Below are positions 1 to 13,931 of a stretch of DNA of 64,000 nucleotides, piece after piece (position 1 is the stretch's first letter; every line of letters starts with the position of its first letter). The position numbers and the translations under genes were made by a program. Under the pieces are notes generated by a model. That model worked only from the letters and a program-made list of their open reading frames with translations, had not been told where the DNA came from and searched no databases. The DNA comes from Talpa occidentalis (lineage: Eukaryota > Chordata > Mammalia > Eulipotyphla > Talpidae), in NCBI RefSeq assembly GCF_014898055.3, contig NW_023605083.1, forward strand, positions 62,474,228-62,538,227, in the 5' to 3' direction.

Positions 1-1160
1 TAATTTTTTAATTTAATTATTTTAAATAGGTCATATCTTCACTTGGGTCAACATCCAAAGCTTCTAAAAATTTGCAGCATATTTCTGCCTCCAGGAAGAT
101 GGAGTAGATGTACTTTTCCCTATTCTTCCCACGTACTACATCTAAAACCCTGAACATCATGTATGAAACAAACATAAGAAGATGATGGAAGGCAGAGAGA
201 AGACTGCAGATCAGTTCAGAAGCAGACAGAACCAACCAGTGACACACGGTTGTCTCCTTTTGTTTCAAATATCTCAGACTCGGAGCTGAAGAAAATGGCA
301 ACCCAGAAATACCAATGGACATATACCAAACCAAACAAAACCAAACAAAACCCTGTAACTGAAACCTGCTTTTTTCAGGGAAAGCAGGAAAACGGCAGCC
401 TAGAAAGACATGAAATTTTTAGACAATAAGTTCTCTACTTCACTCAAACACCACAGAGAAACACTGGCCTCTCCCCCACCAGGACCAACTTCAGCCAAGC
501 ACAGACTTCACCCTCATAGCTCCTAGGGAGGCATGGGTGGTGTCAGGGGTAGTGTCAGACAAGTCTGAGTCTCAGTGTAGTGGAGGCTGAGGTTTTCATC
601 CTTGCTGGGTTCTAAATGTGTGGAGAGGAAGTATTAAAGGCAATTATATTATCAACAGGGGAGGCGAAAGGGTAGCAAAGTTTCTACAGTTCATTCCAAC
701 TGGTAGAATATGGCCTCCAAGAGACTATGATAAGTTACATGGACATCATGTAATACCTCGAGCAGCCATATCAAAACTAGGCAGAGATATACTTAAAAAC
801 ACCAGAAATAAAATAGAATTTTTAAAAAAGCACCTGTAATGCACAGCAAGGCAGAAAAAAAGAAAGCAGATAAAGAAAAAATCAGAGAGAACACACAAAA
901 TGCCACGAATAAAATGGCAGACTTCTGCCTAACATATTAATAATTACATTAAATGCACATATGGGATTTTAAATGTTTGGATGGGCTTCTGCTTCCAGAT
1001 GGGAGCAGAAACACATGTGTTTCTCCCCACCTAGATTCTCAGAGGTCTAGAGAAGATGATAAATTTCTGGAAGACAGAAAGCAGACGAAGTCATGCTCAC
1101 AGAAATTAGAATAGAGGAAACAAAAGAAAGATTCAGTAGAGGTAGAAACCATTCTAAACC
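1..1160 (+). mobile_element. Old L1 fragments (5' region and inter-ORF-like)
   Basis: About 90-180 resembles the L1 5' leader (GGAAGATGGAGTAGATG followed by a purine-rich stretch). About 840-950 resembles L1 ORF2 coding sequence (AAAATGGCAGACTTC then CATATTAATAATTACATTAAATG). Heavily decayed; boundaries and continuity are uncertain. Confidence 0.4.
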
Positions 1161-3498
1161 CTTGGGAGGCTACAGAGACACTATTTCCTTAGATCTACTA
1201 ACTGAAAAGTTAACTGGCAAGGAGACACTGCGCCCTCTGCATGGTGAACTTTCTGCTGTCATTACCTGGGTCATATTAGTAAATGTTGTGACCAACACAC
1301 TAATAACCAATCTTCTTTCCAGCCATTGCTTCCTCCAACCCATCCATTATTTTTTTTCCTCATTTGTCTGAGCAATAGTCACCGACAAGCTACTAAATGC
1401 AAGGCTTGGAAAACGCAAGTGAACAAGATGGACAAGGTCTTGGATATGGCAGTTTCCATTCAAGTGGAGAACAAAAAATATACATGAAAACAAAGACATA
1501 AATAAGATAATTTCAAGCAGCAACGAGCTCTATGAAGTCATAAGCATCACCTTTCCTGCTTTCCCCCTGCTCACCACAAATACACAGATCAGTGTTGCCC
1601 TGCTACAGCATGCCCTGAGCTGGAGACCCGGGCTTGCCAGTGTTGATGCAATGAACAGATAATCCAATGTCAGGTCTCATCCTTAGAGCATGCTTCCTGG
1701 GACAGCTCTCGGGCCACTGCTTCAGGTCAGTTTCCCTAGAAGCCAAGCCTGAGATGAGGACTCCTGCACCAGTGATTTCTTGAGGAAATGTTGTCAGGGG
1801 AAATCTTCAAGGACAAGGAAGCAGGATTGGCTGTGAGGTGCTGAGCAATGGTGTGGTTTTGGTGGAAGTGTGGCTCGGCTCACACTCACTGGGAGCTCTG
1901 GAGCTTGAATTGTACCACAGAAGTTGTCCTGCCCAGAGATTTCTCAGCCTTGGGCTTGGCAGCCCCAGAGGCGGGGAGGGGTGGTTGGTGCCAGGTAACC
2001 TCTCAGCATTTCCAGAGGAGAAAATGCCACTGGACAGCAGTCCTTCAGGTCCTCCAGGGACGGGTGTGGGGGTAGCAGCCAGGGCATGGATTTCACGGGA
2101 CAGGGGATCTGACGGGGCATCTGCTACACCAATGTCTTCAACTCTGCCATTGGGGGTTAAAGGATTCCAGAGAATTTTGCTGGATGAAGGCCTTCCTCAA
2201 CAGTTCTCCTTCATGGGTCATCAATCCAGATTCATTTATTCCTATCTTGGGAAAAAATATCCTCAAAGTTTCTGACTCGTAGGTCACAGACTTCCCTAGT
2301 TTCCATTGCTAATGGAGTGTTCCCAGTTGCTGGATATCTTGATCTACTCAGTGAAAATTTGGAACATGGGCAGAAAGGAGTTAAAGAGTTAAAGGGTCGG
2401 CTGAAATCACTATTTTGATTTCAAAATCTGAATGTCTTGTTTTACTGAACTTCAATTTGTAAATATCTCATATTATTAGGTTTATTTTTATGGATGCAAT
2501 CATCTTCTTAAAGAGTCATGACAACCCAGCCTTTTATAGTGAACACTCCCTTAATCTGCCAGCAGTAATGGCATAAATCTTGGTAACAGCATCAATCTTT
2601 TTAGGTTGGTCTAGGACCTGTCTTCTTTTTTTGTTGAAGCAGCAGCTGAACTTCAGGGGAGAAAACAAACTCTCCAAACCCCACCTGATCTGGTTACACA
2701 AGGAATGAGATGGAAATCATCCATTTCTCCTTTTCTCCGCGCCATTCCAACAGCACACAACTAGCCCGTTAGCTAAGTCTCTTTCCCTACAAGGTTGTCA
2801 TTAGACCAGCCATGGGAGATGTGTATTGTCCCAGGAATTCAGAGTCCTCAAAGTGCCACAAATGCTGAGAAGAGACACAGAAAAGGGGAGAAGAAACAGG
2901 GAGAGAATCTTCTATCTTCTTTAATCTTTATGAACAATAGCAGGGCCCTAATTTATGTTATGGATGCCATCTAGGTTCTCAGCATTTAAAAAGAAATTGA
3001 GGTTTTCCTGTAGCTCTGATGAAGACTATTCCTGGAGGCATATGCTTTTCTGTGCTGGAAATGAGAAAGGGGAAGTGTCCCAGCTCAATTTTGGTAAACC
3101 CATCACTCTGTTATCAAGACTTTCCCATCTTTGCACACAATTGGGAAAATTCTTAAAAATGGGCTTGACAACATTTCACAAATACCATAAAGAGACTTGT
3201 TTAGCAAGCAAAATTCCAAAATTCCAATTGGCACTAAACAATGTAATCTATCAACCAGCACCAGTGAGTCTTAGTATGAATAATCCACAGCTTAGTATAC
3301 AACCAGTACCAATTAAAGATCTAGGTAAGTAGGGCTCCTGACTTGGGTCCCACTTTTAAGGTCTTCTTAGCAGGCAGACTGAGGAGCACACCAGGACCCC
3401 CCCCAAACTTGCATGCTCTAAATAGGTTCTGCCATTCACCACATAAAGACAAAACATATTCCTAGTGTATAAGACCTTCAGAGTAAAGAATTTTAAAT
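1161..3498. other. Intergenic, no gene recognised
   Basis: A weak L2-like antisense patch lies at about 1355-1470 (GTGAACAAGATGGACAAGGTC-type text). The segment 1838-2275 is G+C-richer and open on the plus strand for 145 codons, and 2955-3332 for 125 codons. Neither resembles a known protein or shows start or splice context, so I treat both as chance. Confidence 0.5.
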
Positions 3499-3515
3499 AG
3501 AATTAATGTGCAATA

Positions 3516-4079
3516 CTGTTGGTGGGAGTGCAAACTGGTCCAACCACTTTAGAGAGCTGTGTGGAGATTTCTGGACCTACTAAACATAGTGCTTCCATAT
3601 GATCCAGCAATTCCACTCCTAGGTATTTACCCAAAGGACACAGAAACATCAATTCCAAAGAGCACCTGCACCCCTATGTTTATAGCAGCACTGTTTACAA
3701 TAGCTAAGCTTTGGAAACAACCCAAATGCCCAAAAATAGATGACTGGATCAAGAAGATGTGGTACATATACACCATGGAATATTACTCAGCATTCAAAAA
3801 AGATAAACACATGCAATTTGCAGCAACATGGATGGTGCTGGAAGGTATTATGCTCAGCAAAATAAGCCAGAAAGAAAAAAAAACTGGATGGTCTCACTCA
3901 TACCAGGAATCTATAAGAAAGTAAAATTCAAAATCAACAAACAACTATGAACCAGAGACACTCTATGGGGGGTGGGGGGCAGGGAGGGGAGGGATTGAGG
4001 CCAAAATAAGGGGGTTGCAATTGTATGGGGAATATAAAAATAAAATTTATTAAAAAAAATTTGCTAAAGGGAAAAAAAA
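3516..4079 (+). mobile_element. Young L1, 5'-truncated 3' end
   Basis: Contains the last ~120 codons of L1 ORF2 (3559-3921; [16 protein letters not shown], then [14 protein letters not shown]), a G-rich 3' UTR (3968-4000) and AATAAA at 4039-4044. It is flanked by a 17-bp target duplication, 3499-3515 and 4080-4096 (one mismatch). Same family as the L1 at 49.5-51.7 kb. The tail is split by a 12-nt non-A insert (see findings). Confidence 0.93.
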
Positions 4080-4096
4080 AGAATTAATGTACAATA

Positions 4097-5017
4097 GAGA
4101 AAAGAGAAAGAATATAGTTTCAACAAAACACCCAAAGTTACACATCCTCTCATGGGTAAATGCCCAGCCAAACAGGGTTGGACCAAAGCAGGACAGCTGA
4201 AGTCAAAAGCTTGCCACAAGTCTAAGTTACCTTCTGGTGGGGAACCACAAGAAAGGGGGAGGAGGGGACAGGCAAGTCTGGAAGGAAAGGAGCAAAATCA
4301 AATTACAAGCCAAGATATAGGTTGCCATTGTCAGCCTCCCCATGTGTCTCTCACCCACGTCTCTTTCTAGTGTCTCCTTCCATGTCCCCCAAGTCCCTGA
4401 TGCAAGTCCAAGGCCAAGAAGCAAATATGACTTCTTCTTCACATGTCTCTCTGCTCCACATGCCTCCTCAAGTTTCAGTTTTTCTCTCTTCAGCCTTCTC
4501 TCCCAAGTCCTTTTGAGCTTCCACTCACTGGCTGAGCAGGGATCCTGGAAACTCCCCCGTCCATGCGGATTGCAGCCTCACTCTACTCTTTCTCTATCCA
4601 CGGCCCTTCTCAGAGGATAAGGGGTCCAAGAACCCTTGCCCCATGCCTACCCACAACTATATCCCTCTGTTTAAGCCATGTTGTAGGTGTCAGGGACCCT
4701 AGAATTGCGACTCTGGCACAAACTCTTTCCGAGTCACTCCACCCAAGAGGACAGTTCTTCTGTTGTGCACACCCCTATGCAGGAAGGGCAGCTGGTCAAA
4801 GGGCAAATGTTCTAAGAAGAACACATACAAATGTGTGCATAAGATCTTTCACACACTGGACAGACTCAGAGACAGGAAAAGAAAGGAGAAAGAAAGTAGT
4901 CTAGTGTCCAGCTCTTCCCATAGCACCACATTCCAGCAGGGAATTCTGAAGAGTTCCAGAACCCTAATTATTTACATTTGTATATATAATAATATTCAGT
5001 TCAGATAATAATAGAAG
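4097..5017. other. Intergenic, nothing recognised
   Basis: Pyrimidine-rich around 4320-4520. Short overlapping open frames on both strands look like composition effects. Confidence 0.5.
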
Positions 5018-5190
5018 TACTGGGTGGCAGGCACTGTCCTAGCACTGCAGCATATTTATTAATATTTGCTTAATCCTCACAACAGCCTAGGGAACAAAGT
5101 CACAGGGAGATTCAGTCACCTGTGCAGGTCACCTGGAAGTGGGAGGCCCTGACTAATTCTATGCAATCTGCTTCCAAAGTCTCCACCCCA
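5018..5190 (-). repeat. MIR SINE fragment
   Basis: Antisense MIR core: GGCAGGCACTGTCCTAGCAC, then TTAATCCTCACAACAGCCTA and a degraded CACAGGGAGATTCAG run. Confidence 0.7.
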
Positions 5191-8100
5191 AACCATCTCA
5201 CCAAACACAATATTTTATCCCTCTGTTACTGTCCATGTTGGATAAGTTAGTTTCCAGATTGGCAATGATTAGAATTTTCTGCAGACTTTATTTTTTTAAA
5301 AATTGGAATATTGTGGAAGATGACAACTTGCTTTACCATAACAGGGCTCATCAGATGCTTACAGAGCAGTTTGCTGAAAGAGCATGAAAGAAGGGCACTT
5401 AACGCAGGCCAATGATTTCCTGGAGGAAACTCAATTCCTTATGCTGAGGTTCAAAATTAGGACTTGTCAGAACAGATTGTGATGTTCTGACCAAGTTCAA
5501 CTAGAAAGAAAGAATAAAAGAGCTACCCCCACCCCACACCATAAAACCCAACTCTCATGAGAAGGAAGGGAAGCTTGGAACGGTAGTGGAGCACAACGCA
5601 TTTATATGAAATTTGGTGGGGGAGACTGGTTCTGGCACAGAATGAGGCTGAAGTGGGGAGTTTCCAGGTTCCCTGCTCACCTCCGCACCAGTGACCCATG
5701 AAAAGATTTGCTCGTCCAAACCCTTGCCAAAGCACAGGGATGGGTCTGGACTAGCAGAGACATCACTGCAAACATGGACAAGCAGGACGACTTCCAACAG
5801 CAACAATTGCAGCATAGAATTGATGGGCTGATTCAACCTACTAGTTTCCTGTCTTCTTCAGAATGTTAACGGAAAGATGATCCCTTTTGACTGGGGTCCC
5901 TGGACAACTGGGTTAGAGAGGAAAGAACTCAAGTGGAAGAATTTGTTGGTGGTTGAATTAGTAATTAGAAAAATGATAAATGGGAATACGTTTGTATCTG
6001 AAGCTGGAAAAATAGGACATTAAATACATTTGCTATCAGAGCCACAAGTATATTCATACTACAGTATAGAGTAAATAGAAAATGTAGCTTCTTTATTGCC
6101 TCCTGGGTTATTTCCCCTTGCCATGCAGAGAGGAAGCTTTTCAGCTACTACAATAAACTTGGCCCCCTAACTATTTTAAGTGTCCTTTAAGAATTCAGAC
6201 TTAACTTATGAGATTTTATAGCTCTCAGATAGATATACTCATCTTCTGTCCTTCCCCAGGGATTTGGATGAGTAGCGAAGGAATTACCTGATTATTGAAA
6301 GCAAGACAAAGGGGTCAAGATTCAATGCAGTTTCCCTAGACCCTTGCAGAAGAAGGCTTGTCTGGTTGTCTTCTAGATGGGTTGACCACACACAATGTTT
6401 ACATGCCAGTATATGCAATCAGACCCAATGGTCCAAACCAATTGGTCCCAAATCAAAGTTTCTACCTCCTACATACTCTAGACCCAAAATACCTTTCTTT
6501 CAATTGGAAATAGTTGGGAAATTCTGTCTACAGTGGTGCTGCAATTACAATATGCATATAAAGGCCTAACTAGTTTGATATATGTTCTTCCCTTCATAGT
6601 TACTGGTTCATTGATGTTAACCAGTTTGTTTAAAACAAAACAAAACAAAACAAAAAAACACCAAAAACATTTTCTTCATTCAAGTCCCAGGAATTACAAG
6701 TATACACGTTTCATGATTCATGGTCAAACAAAAGTCCAGCCTTACAAGTTTTCCAGTGTTCTGGAGAAAGGGCATGCTACTTATCATGAACATGGTTAGA
6801 ACTGTTTACAATAACAGGGTATTCACAGTCAAGAGTTTCTTTTCATTTCTACAAGCCATGATAAAGGGAGCAGCCCCTCCACCAAATCTTCAAGACAAAG
6901 GGATGAAGGAATGGCTCACCTTCCCTAAGTGTGAAACCTCAAAGATGGAGCAGCTGAGCTAGAGTTTTGTACTGCTGGACACCCCCAGGCTGCTGACCAG
7001 CAGCGCAGGCATTTGGGGGGCACTTGTGATCCTAGAATCTCCTGGACATAATCATTGGCTTGAGAGCAGTTAATCTGACTGGGGACTACGAGAAGGGGAG
7101 GGGGTGGCAGAGGATCCATTTAACTTGAGATTTTTTTCAGCAGAGAGATTTCCTGAGTCATGTCTAAATATGTCTTTCCCTAATAGGTTAAAGAAGCTTC
7201 TAAGAGACGTAAGACAACTTTTCAGGACAGCATGCTCCAAGTAAGGTTAACCTGTAATTGTTCTGGATCATTTGTTCATGGACTAACTAGCACTAAAAGA
7301 CAACCAAGAGAGGATTTTATGGATGTGTGCCTTTTGAAGGGAAATCTTTGAAATCAAGATTCTTTCTTTTTTGTTGCTTTTACAAAGGAAAAATTAAGCA
7401 ATAAGGTGTTGTAAGTGGTATAAAATGAACAATGGTAAAATAATTCAAATTACTCATCTTCTCTAAGTTGAGGATTTAATGTTTGCTATACTTAACTTGG
7501 GAGGGGTTTATTATGGGGTTTCAAATGTTTACAGGAGCCTCAGTTCAAGATGGACAAGGAAATACATGGGCTTATCTCACCATGCCTGGCCTCAGTAGAA
7601 CACAGATTGGATAAACCTCTGGAAAGTGGAAAGCAGACATCAGAGCACAAGAACCAGAGGACAGTTCAGTGAGAGTAGAAACCACAATTCTCACCAAACC
7701 TGTGAGATGCTTCTGGCCCTACAGAGGCAGGTGTAGTGAGTGGAAGGGGAATAGAAAATAGAAATATCTTCCTGCTGATGGAGCAGCTACTTCTCTTAGC
7801 CATTCACTCCATTCCCAGGCCCCTGGCCAAGCAGAGTGATTTGGTGGCAGCAACATTTAACCACCCTCTGCAAAATAATAATAACAACAACAACAACAAA
7901 CTACAGGATATTCTCTAAAATATCCATGTCTAAATATGGAGAGAATCAAGGTTGCCCATGTGGAGTAAAATGAGCCTATCCATGTAATAAACCTGCAGTC
8001 AGCTCTCCCATTCGGGGGACAGGCCTATTGGAGAAAAGATCCATAGATCAAGTTCACACTGTGCCTTATGGTAATCAACCCTGAACTTGACAAAAGGGAA

Positions 8101-8394
8101 CAGAGAACCAAGTGTCAGCAGCATCTGAGACAGACCACAGGCCCAGGGAGACAGTCCTGAGAAAATTCAAAAAAATATATGAATGACCCCGAGGAAAACA
8201 AAATTTTCACAGAACCAAGATCCAAAAAAATAAAAAAATTCTCATTTGTATTCTCTGAGAACTTTGAGATCTGAGATGCTACATTCAGCACGGCAAGTCC
8301 AGGTTACCATAGGAAAGGAGAGAAAAACAATAAGGCTTTTTATTTCAGCTGAAAGAGAAGTCAACAGGAGAAAATGGGGTGAGTTAGTTGCATT
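5191..8394. other. Intergenic, no gene recognised
   Basis: Only simple repeats stand out: (AAAAC)n at 6631-6659 and an AAT/AAC tract at 7874-7900. Open frames such as 6366-6569 lack any family resemblance. Confidence 0.5.
6631..6659. repeat. (AAAAC)n microsatellite
   Basis: Direct reading: repeated AAAAC units, ending in an A-run. Confidence 0.95.
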
Positions 8395-8408
8395 AAGATC
8401 CCATTTCT

Positions 8409-8669
8409 AGGCCTCCCCGGTGGTGCAGTGGGTTGAGCACAGCACTCTAAAGCTGTCTGCAGCCTCTGTTGCACTGGTTCGATTCCCAGCCGACCAGGGA
8501 GAGAGACACACAGCAAGGCAGACCTCTCCTGTCTTACCCACTGCTCCCCTCAGCAGTGTATTTCAGTCAGTCTGCCTGCTCTGTCTCTGGTGAATCCTCT
8601 CCCCGCCTCCCCCCCTGAACCTCTGGCCTGTACCCCACCTCTTGTATGGATAAATAAATCTTTTTTAAA
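8409..8669 (+). mobile_element. tRNA-derived SINE, GGTTGAG/TTAAG older type
   Basis: Starts AGGCCTCCCCGGTGGTGCAG, with A-box-like and B-box-like (GGTTCGATTCC) promoter motifs. It has the conserved CTGCTCCCCTCAGCAG hairpin and ends in TAAATAAATC plus an A-rich tail. Perfect 14-bp target duplication AAGATCCCATTTCT at 8395-8408 and 8670-8683. Confidence 0.95.
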
Positions 8670-8969
8670 AAGATCCCATTTCTTCACTTTAGCCACGTCC
8701 TTCCCAAGTTAACTTGTTGGTGGTAACTTCTTTTTGTCTCTGGTTTTGTCCATGTGGATTCCTTTATCCACTGCTGCTAGCAGATGTGACATAGGCAGAA
8801 TATGGAAAAAGTGTCTCCTCTCTTCCTCTTCCTCTGCCTCTGCCATTGCCATGGAAATGTCTCAGCTAGATTTCTGGACGTTTGTGAGAGCCCGGTGGGT
8901 TGAGCTCCAGGTGGCAGCCTGCCCTCTCTCAGACACGCTCTCATGCCCAACTAGGTCAGAATTTTTTCT

Positions 8970-9246
8970 GTGAGCTTCACCCAGGGATCCCCTTTGGGGA
9001 GGCTTTCCGTGATCCCTCCACTTAATAAACCCCTCCATGGCCTTATCCTGCCTTCTAAGCACCTGTCACTGCTAAAATCATCTTGTTTAAATCTTTGTGC
9101 TCATGATTACTGTTTGTCTCTCTACTAGAATAAAAACTCTTCCAAGCCAGGGACCCTCTCTATCCTATTCACTAGAGTTTCTCTTGCATCTAAAACAATG
9201 CCTTGCATTTAGGAGGTCACCAGTATATGTTGAATAAATAAATAAA
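8970..9246 (+). mobile_element. L2 3' end
   Basis: Diagnostic L2 terminus: GAATAAAAACTC...CAGGGACC, then AACAATGCCTTGCATTTAGG and TGTTGAATAAATAAATAAAG. Confidence 0.8.
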
Positions 9247-12200
9247 GACTAAGGGGGTTGGCAGGAAGACTAACTGGAAATAAAATTGGTTTTTAGGAGT
9301 GACTGTCAGAATATTTACGAAGCAAGATAGGCCAGGTGTGGACAGATTAGAAAGACCACATCCCGGGAGAGCCCCCCACTCTTCTCCCTTGCTGTATAAA
9401 TAGCACTTTCATTAATGGATCTCGAAAAGAACCAGATGTGCTACAGTATTTTAACAAGTGGCCCCCAGTGTATACCACGGGGAGGCCTCTGTGCTGGCGA
9501 GGACAGCCATGTGATGTTCAATAGTAACGAAGTCTCATAAATTGGACAAATACATCAAGTGACCTATTTTCAGTGGTCAGTAAGATCATATGGGCACCCC
9601 CAAATCATACACTGCTACTGTTGGATCTCATATCAGTGTATCCAGGGCCATGTGGAAAAGGGGATCGAAGAGCTTGGATATCAAACTCTCAGACAGCAGC
9701 ACACATTGCTTTATGCGATTGAAGTCATTTAAGGGAAAGAATGAGGTCACTTACATTTCTTAAAATCTGAGGGACTCTCTCAGCTTCCCACTTCTCCTAC
9801 TCACATTTCTCTGAAGTCAGTGAGGCACTACTTCTGCTTGGCAACAAAAAGCTGCCCTCTCTTTTTCCCAACGTCCCTCTTCTTTGCCAAGATAATCTTT
9901 CCCAGACGGGCATTCAGTAGGAATAGAGTCTCCAGAAATTTGAGGGGTGGGGAATCCCACAGAAAAGGCCCTGGCAGTTCTTCATTAAATGAATTCCACA
10001 TTTGGATAGGAACCAGCAGCTGACACACATCTGAGAAGATTAGGAGAGAATGTGTACTGAATAGTTTACCAAAACCAAAAAAGATTAAAAATGGTCAGGC
10101 TAAGGGGAAGAATGCTAGTTGAAAGTATAGAGCAATTAATATTCCATACAAAATATCTGTTAACCTCAAATGGCAAGTTAACAACTAAAATAATCCACAT
10201 TATAAAACTTCACTTGTTTGGTTGAAGAAAGGAGAAAGCTGGCTAATCAAAGCCAATTTTTAAACAGAGGAATGATTTATTTCTCTAAATGTCATTTTAG
10301 TGAACAAACAAGGGTAAACGACTAACAGTCCTTTCGAAAACCTTTCAAGAATGTACAAGAAATATTTTTAATGACTTCAAATTGTTACATCCAATTGCTT
10401 CTAGCATGCATAAAAAATGAACATTACATTAAGTATTCTGTCTTATTTCTCAAAAATCTTTCCCCATTCGTGTTAATATATACATCAGTCCATGCAAAGA
10501 TACAAAAATTAAAACCATAAGTAAGCTGGATAGGTTAATTAATTCAGTTCTCCATTTGTAGAAAAACAGCAGCATTATCCCAGAAAGGCTGCAAGCACAT
10601 AGCTCTTAACCCTACTCTTGCTGCCAAGAGGCTGCTAGATATTTGTACATAGAGAGTAAGGGTGGGAGGAGGGGAGTTTTCCAATTAATGGGAACAAATC
10701 CTTCAGGAAATATACAACTTGAAAAATACTCTTTCCTCTGCTTCAAGCCAGAGAAGATTCTAAACTCCTTTCCACCACAGCTTCAGGAATATTTTTGATA
10801 GATTTTTTTTAAAAAAATAGCCATTATTATTGTAGAACAAACAAAATCCCAGCGTCCCTATATCTTGAAGGTAGCAAAAAAGAACACAAAAAGAGCCAGA
10901 AAAATGGAAAACACTGATGAGACTATGTAGATACAAAGAAAGTATCTTAAAGACTAATCGTTGGTCTGTTTGTGAACCATGGCTTGTTGATCAGTTATAA
11001 ACTCTGATTTGTGAAGTCATTTTGTCTCATCTAAAATCAAGATATAGTAACTTGATTAACAATATATTAACTTGATAATATTCCATGTGACATAGTGTCC
11101 AGGAAAAATCAGCCTAGTAGTGACTCCAGTTTCAGGGTTTAACTAATAATCTGGTAACTGACAACAGAGACATACCACTGACATGCAGATGGAAGAAAGG
11201 GCTTTAGGGTCTAGGCAATGAGGACTCTGGTTACTAAACAAAAAGTGCTATACTTTATTGCATAGTTTGAGATGACTCATTGTTTTGATTAAATCCTAAA
11301 CTGAGTCACTTCATTATTACAAGCCAAGAGACATGAAATGAGAAACCTAGCTGACTTGTGTTCTTACTATCCTGGATCAGATACTGGTAGCCCCAAACCA
11401 GAATGATGACTGAATAGATCTTATTTCACATTCAAGTGAAAGATTCCACATCAAAACCAGCACAAAATCTGTTCTAACACTTAGCATAATTACAGAGAGG
11501 GCCAGTAATCTGAGGATCAATTTGTATAGAAAACAATTTATAAAAAGCACTTATCTCTGTTATAGAGCAACCCCGAAATGAAGAAGTAGTTTTACAGGTA
11601 CTTGGTCTAGTGATAAAATGACACCTATGGCTCATTACTGGTGTCAAGGTCAGAAGCTTGAAACCAAGGTCAAAGGTAGACAGAATGGCAAAATACAATA
11701 TAAACATCCGGCAAGTGCTGAGGATAGAATGAAGTAAAAAATGAGGAGCTCAGAACACCAAGTGGTCATATAGGGAAGCCAAAACACCACATGAGAGGCA
11801 CATGTGAGGTCATAGAACTTGGAGGGATCGATGCTTGATCTCAGAAGTCATATACTGTACCTATGAGAACCAAGCTCCACAGCAAGAAGAAATACAATAG
11901 CAGATAATCACCAATAACCAGATATCAGAGGCAGGAGATGTGAGACTCAAGAGGTGAGCTCTTGACATCTCTGGTATCCTGGTTCTAACAATGCTGTTAA
12001 GACCCAGCTGTAACTCTGTCCTTGAATTGCCTGGAATACATCTGTACTCTTCTATTAAACTCCCTGACCACTTTTCTTTGTTTAAGACATTTCAAGTTGT
12101 TTCCTGTAACTTGCAACCAAAGAATTTTAATTAACATAGCATATGCACATTCTAAAGATCTTGAAGCAGATTGCCAAGTTGTTCTCCAGAAAGTTCATAG

Positions 12201-12799
12201 GGATTCATTTACCCAACAACAAGGTCCTGTTTTATCTACTCTTATTAACTCTGGCTATTTCCATTCCTTCAAATCTTTACAAATTCTCCTTTATATTCTA
12301 ATAGCTGACATACTCAGATAAGCTTTTGCACACTATGGCTTTACCACAGAAATACAGAAGGAATGTATAGTAGGAAGTGATTCTGGATTCAGAGAACAAG
12401 GGCTCCTATTGATACAAGTTTGTATTATCCTTCATTGGGAAAATGATGAGATCATCTGGACTAAATATGGGATAGTAAGATCATGCATTGTAAGCAAGGG
12501 AATCTTTGAGTGAGTGGATAGAGTGAGCGTGAGCTAAACAGAGTTGAGGAGGAACAGAATACAGTGGACATCACTTGAGTCTCAAGGGAACTGCCCATCC
12601 CATAAGGAATTCTTCTTCTCATGAGGCCACTGATGTCCAAGACTGACCCATCAAAAAGATACCTAATTCACCACACTAAATTAATTATAACATTACTCAA
12701 TAAGACCACATGAAGACTAGAAAGAAGGGAACACTGGCATTTTACAGATAAGACTGATCATTCTGATAGCCTGTGAAAAACTGAAAAGTACAAGAAAGA
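9247..12799. other. Intergenic, AT-rich, nothing recognised
   Basis: No coding, RNA-gene or clear repeat signature. Short open frames at 9820-10023, 11474-11707 and 12022-12321 are unsupported. Confidence 0.5.
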
Positions 12800-13480
12800 A
12801 TTCAGGAAGATAGCTTTAAAATGTGCAAATGAATACATCCCCGATAAAACTGGTTAAGGTATACAATGCAAATTATGGCACTCTCAATCACAAAAATTAT
12901 ATAAAATATTTGGTATCCGGCATTAAAAAATCTGTAAGGTCTCTCTAAACAACAAAAACAACAGAAAGCCTATATTCTATTTGTGAAAATAAAGACTGCT
13001 TAAATAGACAACTGTTCTGAGATGGGACAATTTAACTTTATGAGATGTAAATTATCTCCTGAATTCAATTAAATTTCAATAAGAATATGTTTAGAACTCA
13101 ACAAAAATACTCATTTAAGAAAAGGACCATGAGGTTTATATATTAGACTAAGAGGGGGCATTTATCCAACACATATTAAGGATTACCATATTAAAGCTAC
13201 AGTAATCCAGAAAGTAGTATCAGCCATAGAATATATGGAAAAAAAATTCAATCAAATGAAAGAACAGACTGAAACATATCTAAAATTTTGCATATGATAA
13301 AGGCTACATTTCAAATTAGTGAGAAGAAATTGGATTAGTTAATGAATTATATTTGTGAAAAGTAAAGTTAGAACCATTATGTACATTCTATTCAATTGCA
13401 AAAATCCACTATTTTCTCTAGCCAGTTTCAGCAGAGAAGAATTTATTACATGGTACTAAGTGGCTTACAGAATCATAAAG
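12800..13480 (+). mobile_element. Old L1 ORF2 fragment
   Basis: Decayed ORF2 text, clearest at 13190-13225 (TTAAAGCTACAGTAATCCAG, then AGTATCAGCCATAGAATATA). Many stops in all frames. Confidence 0.6.
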
Positions 13481-13931
13481 AGGACTGAAAAAAAAAAAAA
13501 TAGGCTGTAGGCTGTACTTCCAGGAACAGCATCCTGAGCCACATGGCAAGTCTGGGCCAAATTAACTGGTGCCAAATTACTAAATTGCTGACAGTTGCCA
13601 GGTCTGATTTTTTGCTAATACTTTTGCTAATTTCTGTATCAGTTAAATGATGTCATATATCCCACCTTTCTCCCCCATTCAACTCATTTTCCAAGGTCAT
13701 GTCTCACACAAGTGTATTCCATTCACAAAGTCTAAGTCACATTAGGAACATCACTTGCACAGATGTGTGGGAACTGCAGGTGTCAGATTTCCGGGTGTGC
13801 AGGGCAATGAGGTTCAGAGAAGAGAATAGATGAGCAAGTCACACAAGTCAGAAGAGCCCTCAGACTATTTACATTTAAAGAACCAAGTTAGAATAGGACA
13901 CAATATAAATAGACTCGAGTGTTCAAATTTT

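Noticed and set aside
1838..2275. 145-codon open frame on plus strand, with a second open frame overlapping
   Set aside because: No family resemblance, no splice or promoter context. Local G+C rise alone explains the absence of stops.
2955..3332. 125-codon open frame on plus strand
   Set aside because: Peptide is not recognisable, and the frame ends at an ordinary GGTAAGTAGG that could mimic a donor. No paired acceptor or homologous protein.
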